The position numbers and the translations under genes were made by a program. From Actinomycetota bacterium (GTDB taxonomy: Bacteria; Actinomycetota; Acidimicrobiia; Acidimicrobiales; Iamiaceae), in NCBI GenBank assembly GCA_018268545.1, contig JAFDWI010000385.1, positions 1 through 8,431 on the forward strand: DNA of 8,431 bases. The letters are read 5' to 3'. The first letter of the stretch is position 1, and every line of letters starts with the position of its first letter. Positions 5,606-8,431 of the stretch are shown here, piece after piece. The notes beneath the pieces are model-generated. The model ran no database searches and was not told the DNA's origin. It saw only the letters and a program-made list of their open reading frames with translations.

Positions 5606-7819
5606 TCAGTTGATCGGACCGTCCTGGTTGTCGGGGACGAGCGCGTAGGTTCCGAAGCACATCTCGTCCTCGGTTCCGTCCGCGAACATGATGTACTTCG
5701 GCGGTCGGTTCGGGTCCAACGACCGGTCGAAACTGCACTGGAGCAGGATCTTCTGACCGCCTTGCACGTGGATCGGTTTGGCGAGCGTGTAGTTCATCTG
5801 CCAGTCGAAGTTCCACGCCGGTATGTCGAGCAGGATCTTCGGGCTCGGCGTGTCGGGATCGAGCGTCATCCGGATCGCCTGGCCGAGCGTGTGCATGTGT
5901 CCGAGGACCGAGATGATGGTTCCCGATTCCGGAACGGTCGTCATGCACTCGGTGTGTGCCACGGTCCCGTTGAAATCGGCGGTCAGCCCTTCGGGGGTCT
6001 TCCCGCACAACATCAACAGTCCGTTTTCGATGAACGACGACCCGCCACCGTACAGACGCTCGTTGTCCTGCATCGCGGCGGCGCGATCGCACAATGGCGC
6101 GGTCACCCCGGTGGCACACGGGACCTCGACCGGTGCCAACGGGTTGACCACCCGGATCTTGAGACGCTTCGACGTTCCGGGATCGAGTTGCAACGTCAAC
6201 CCCGACCGGTCCGGTGTGACCTTGCCGTCGTTGTGGTGGTAGTGGATCTGCAGGATCAGCGCGTCGCCGGGTTCCATCATGAAACCCAGATCGGGTCCGA
6301 ACGTCGTCGGCGTCTGACCGGGCACCCACCCGGCGACCAGGTTCGACTGTCCCGCGAACCCGAGCGACTTGCGCCGCGAGAACCCTGCGGTGGCCGGTCG
6401 ACCGGGCATGCTCGCCGTTCCGAAGCAACTCCAACCGGGTCGGCCGTCGGACCCCGAACGGGCTTCGGCGTTCCGCTTCTGATCTGCCGAGATCAGGAAC
6501 ACCTGGGCATGGTGCAACTCGGGGATCTGATCGGCGATGAACCCGTAACCGGTGAGGAACGTCGGCTTCGTGATCTTGGGATCGAGCACGAAGCACCGGT
6601 ACTCGTTCTCCATGTCGGCGTGCCCGGTGAACTTCGGGATGTAGAGGGTTTCGTCGGCCCGCGGGATCATCGCTGCGACCGCTGGGGCCGGCTTGATCGG
6701 CGTGGTGCCCGGGACGTCGAGCTTGCCACCTGCGTTCGCCCAGTCGGTGATGTCCTTGATCTGCTGCGCGGTCAGACGGTTGACATGGGCGAGCGCCACG
6801 CCCTTGTCGGAAGCCGGCCACGGGGGCATGTACCGGGTCTGGGTGACCGTCGCAAGCCCTTCGGCGATGCTCGACGCGTCCGATGCCTTCGACAGTTCCC
6901 AGTGCACCGCGCCCACCTGGCCCGGCCGGTGGCATTCAGCACAATGGTCCTGGAGAATCGGCTGGATCACCTTCGAGAACGAAGGCCCGGTCCCCGACGC
7001 CTTGGGCGCTTCGGATCCGGTGAGAACCGTGGGAATGCGCACCTTGGCGGGGTCGACGGCCCGGAGCTTCATCGTCATGACCGCGTCGTTCGACGCCGAC
7101 ACCAATCCTTGGATCGACACGTGGTCGATGCCGAAGTCGGTGAGCTTGACCGGCGTCGTCGCGGTGATGTTCAGGCCGCTGTCGGTCCAGGTCCCCTGCG
7201 CCGACCAGGTGACGGCGTGCGTGACGCCGTGGACCTTCGCGGTGCCGTTGATCGTGAACCGCGTGGTCGAGCCCTTCGCCAACTTCGCCGGAAGACCGAC
7301 GAACGACGTCGTCGTGAATTCGGCGAGGGGGAATTCGTGGGACTCGAGGAAGTCGGAGCGGATCCGTGCGTCGCGCAAGCGGTTGTCCGACTGGAACTGC
7401 TCGATGTTCGCGACGATCGTCCCCGCTCGGCTCGCGGCGGGTTCGTCGGGGTTGACCGCGATGTCACCGGCGATCGCGTTGGTCGTCCCGGTCGCCTTCG
7501 AAACGCTCCGTCCGGCGAACTGCTCGGAGATCTGATAGCTGAGCGACGACTGCGACGGGTCGATGCGGTACACGGTCTCGCCCGGCCGAGCGACCAGACG
7601 GGGCGCATCGGGCACCGAGTACGTCACCGTCTTGTACGGCGACGAGCTGACGTCACGCCAGGTCTTCGCGGCGAAGATCCCGACGCCGAGCAAGAGGACG
7701 ACGACGGGTGTTCCGACCCACAGCAGGAGCCGGTGCTTCCTCGGCGTCGCCCCATCCGGTGGGTCGGTCGGCGTCAGCGTCGGAACACCCTCGTCGGATG
7801 CGGTGTCATCCCCGGTCAT
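5606..7819 (-). CDS. Membrane-anchored YceI / cytochrome c / dicopper monooxygenase fusion
   Basis: The protein has 737 residues. Order: a short cytosolic, acidic and proline-rich tail; one transmembrane helix (about 31-51, preceded by RKHR); a YceI-like lipocalin domain (about 83-255: VYRIDPSQSSLSYQIS, then NGTAKVHGVTHAV); a class I cytochrome c domain with haem motif C293-A-E-C296-H297 and likely axial M331 in RYMPPWP; then a two-domain copper type II monooxygenase region (about 385-737). The last shows the peptidylglycine/dopamine monooxygenase ligand set: H436-H437 (ELHHAQ), H526 (QIHYHH), H641 and H643 (GHMHTLG) and M720 (EDEMCFG). Eight cysteines in this region could give four disulfides outside the cell. 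Such enzymes hydroxylate at two uncoupled copper sites using a reductant. Here the attached haem may supply electrons (inference). The substrate is unknown. I chose ATG 7819 because GGGGGA lies 3 bases upstream. ATG 7855 would add 12 residues and has no ribosome site. Confidence 0.85.
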   Translation of the reverse strand: MTGDDTASDEGVPTLTPTDPPDGATPRKHRLLLWVGTPVVVLLLGVGIFAAKTWRDVSSSPYKTVTYSVPDAPRLVARPGETVYRIDPSQSSLSYQISEQFAGRSVSKATGTTNAIAGDIAVNPDEPAASRAGTIVANIEQFQSDNRLRDARIRSDFLESHEFPLAEFTTTSFVGLPAKLAKGSTTRFTINGTAKVHGVTHAVTWSAQGTWTDSGLNITATTPVKLTDFGIDHVSIQGLVSASNDAVMTMKLRAVDPAKVRIPTVLTGSEAPKASGTGPSFSKVIQPILQDHCAECHRPGQVGAVHWELSKASDASSIAEGLATVTQTRYMPPWPASDKGVALAHVNRLTAQQIKDITDWANAGGKLDVPGTTPIKPAPAVAAMIPRADETLYIPKFTGHADMENEYRCFVLDPKITKPTFLTGYGFIADQIPELHHAQVFLISADQKRNAEARSGSDGRPGWSCFGTASMPGRPATAGFSRRKSLGFAGQSNLVAGWVPGQTPTTFGPDLGFMMEPGDALILQIHYHHNDGKVTPDRSGLTLQLDPGTSKRLKIRVVNPLAPVEVPCATGVTAPLCDRAAAMQDNERLYGGGSSFIENGLLMLCGKTPEGLTADFNGTVAHTECMTTVPESGTIISVLGHMHTLGQAIRMTLDPDTPSPKILLDIPAWNFDWQMNYTLAKPIHVQGGQKILLQCSFDRSLDPNRPPKYIMFADGTEDEMCFGTYALVPDNQDGPIN

Positions 7820-7822
7820 TTG

Positions 7823-7828
7823 TCCCCC
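7823..7828 (-). promoter_or_regulatory. Ribosome site deciding the start of the dicopper fusion gene
   Basis: GGGGGA on the minus strand sits 3 bases before ATG 7819 and favours this start over the in-frame ATG 7855. The spacing is short. The rest of the 84-base gap (7820-7903) holds a CACTAT (7842-7837) that could be a -10 element, but I see no matching -35. I see no clear terminator for the upstream kinase gene, so the two may be co-transcribed. Confidence 0.4.
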
Positions 7829-7903
7829 ATTGGTGAATAGTGGCGTTCTCAGCATGCCACATGCGATGCATCTCGGCCAGCTTCGGACCGTTCGTGCGGT
7901 GGG

Positions 7904-8431
7904 TCAGCGGCCGAACAGGACCCGCAACGACTCGAGCAGCACCAGTTGGCCGCGGGCTCGATCCAGGTTCTGGCGCGGCCGGGTCGTCCGGTAGTAGGCG
8001 TCGCCGAGGACATGGTCGGTCGCGAAGCGGAGCGCCTGTTCGTACACGACGCACAGGGTGGCGACCTCGAGGTTCTCGCGTGGCGTCGTCGACGAGCGCG
8101 CCCGGGTGTACGAATCGAGGATCGCATCGACGAGTTCCGCTCGCGCACCGTGCGCGGCTGCTTCCGGGTCGTCTTCGTCTGCCTTGCTCGTGCCGCTTCG
8201 GATCAGATCCGCGACGTCGAAATAGGCCGCACCTTCCATGACCGTGTCCAGGTCGACGAGACAGATCGCCCGGTCGTCGCGGAACAGGAAGTTGGCGAGC
8301 TTCGCATCGTTGTGGGCGACGGACCGGTCGGTGGAGTCGGTGAGCCGATCAGCGAATCCACACAGGTCGGTGTGGGCGGCGAGAGCATCGATCACATCAC
8401 GGGCCGTCGTGGCCCGCCCGATCGGGTCGGC
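7904..8431 (-). CDS. APH-fold phosphotransferase, N-acetylhexosamine kinase-like (partial)
   Basis: Only the C-terminal 175 residues are present; the frame stays open to the window edge, so the start and the N-lobe are outside. The catalytic loop HNDAKLAN (complement of about 8290-8313) matches the HxDxxxxN Brenner motif of aminoglycoside/choline-type kinases. CLVDLDTVMEGAAYFDVADLIRS follows, where the first Asp of DLD binds Mg. The VDLDTVM..G..xxD..D.IR pattern and the later YEQALRFATDHVLGDAYYRT, with its NLDRAR tail, closely recall NahK-type kinases, which phosphorylate N-acetylhexosamines at C1. I therefore expect a cytosolic small-molecule, probably sugar, kinase; aminoglycoside resistance is unlikely. 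It lies 84 bases upstream of the dicopper fusion gene on the same strand, but no functional link is evident. The GTG at 8395 is internal, since coding sequence continues upstream of it. Confidence 0.8.
   Translation of the reverse strand, partial: ADPIGRATTARDVIDALAAHTDLCGFADRLTDSTDRSVAHNDAKLANFLFRDDRAICLVDLDTVMEGAAYFDVADLIRSGTSKADEDDPEAAAHGARAELVDAILDSYTRARSSTTPRENLEVATLCVVYEQALRFATDHVLGDAYYRTTRPRQNLDRARGQLVLLESLRVLFGR

Noticed and set aside
5486..7840. A 784-codon open frame on the plus strand opposite the dicopper fusion gene
   Set aside because: It is antisense to a protein with clear copper and haem motifs. Its translation is Arg/Gly/Asp-rich with no recognisable domain, as expected from the complement of a GC-rich gene.
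7820..7855. Use of ATG 7855 as the start of the dicopper fusion gene
   Set aside because: There is no ribosome site before it. The 12 extra residues (MLRTPLFTNGGQ) come before an acidic tail that looks like a natural N terminus at ATG 7819, which does have GGGGGA upstream.
1..8431. CRISPR arrays, tRNA or rRNA genes, and transposase genes
   Set aside because: I saw no regularly spaced direct repeats, no tRNA-like cloverleaf and no transposase motif on either strand. The only repeat of note is the palindrome at 66-230.

Overview
The window is GC-rich DNA with densely packed genes, several GTG starts and ATGA/GTGA overlaps. This suggests a high-GC actinobacterium. The gene content would fit an environmental lineage such as Acidimicrobiia, but that placement is a guess; there is no rRNA or marker gene here to settle it.

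Layout, left to right. (1) Bases 1-65 may be the tail of an upstream gene whose reading frame is not certain. They are followed by a 165-bp interrupted palindrome (66-230) centred on base 148. Its ends look like those of a MITE inserted into a CTAG target. (2) A plus-strand, translationally coupled pair (240-1984) encodes an HprK-like P-loop kinase and a DxD nucleotidyltransferase of the uncharacterised NTP_transf_5 type. Such pairs are known as accessory genes of peptide-modification (RiPP/lasso) and exopolysaccharide loci; their substrate here is unknown. (3) Converging on that pair is a minus-strand branched-chain amino-acid operon in the order ilvB (5330-3573), ilvN (3576-3043), ilvC (3037-2009). 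(4) The 275-bp gap upstream of ilvB (5331-5605) holds a complete-looking control region: a -35/-10 promoter, a probably leaderless 11-residue leader peptide with four consecutive Val-Leu-Leu-Val codons, a 9-bp hairpin, an intrinsic terminator, and a 14-codon uORF overlapping the ilvB start. (5) Further upstream on the minus strand is a 737-residue membrane-anchored protein. It joins a transmembrane segment, a YceI-like lipocalin domain, a c-type cytochrome domain and a peptidylglycine/dopamine-type dicopper monooxygenase with all six expected copper ligands (7819-5606). (6) At the right edge is the C-terminal part of an APH-fold sugar kinase resembling N-acetylhexosamine kinases, cut by the window end.

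How the genes work together. ilvB and ilvN encode the two subunits of acetohydroxyacid synthase, and ilvC encodes the next enzyme of Ile/Val synthesis. The leader is best read as sensing charged Val/Leu tRNA to control the three genes together. The kinase/nucleotidyltransferase pair and the YceI-cytochrome-dicopper protein are the least understood parts. The latter could be a self-contained electron path from a membrane lipid or quinone through haem to copper, but that is inference.
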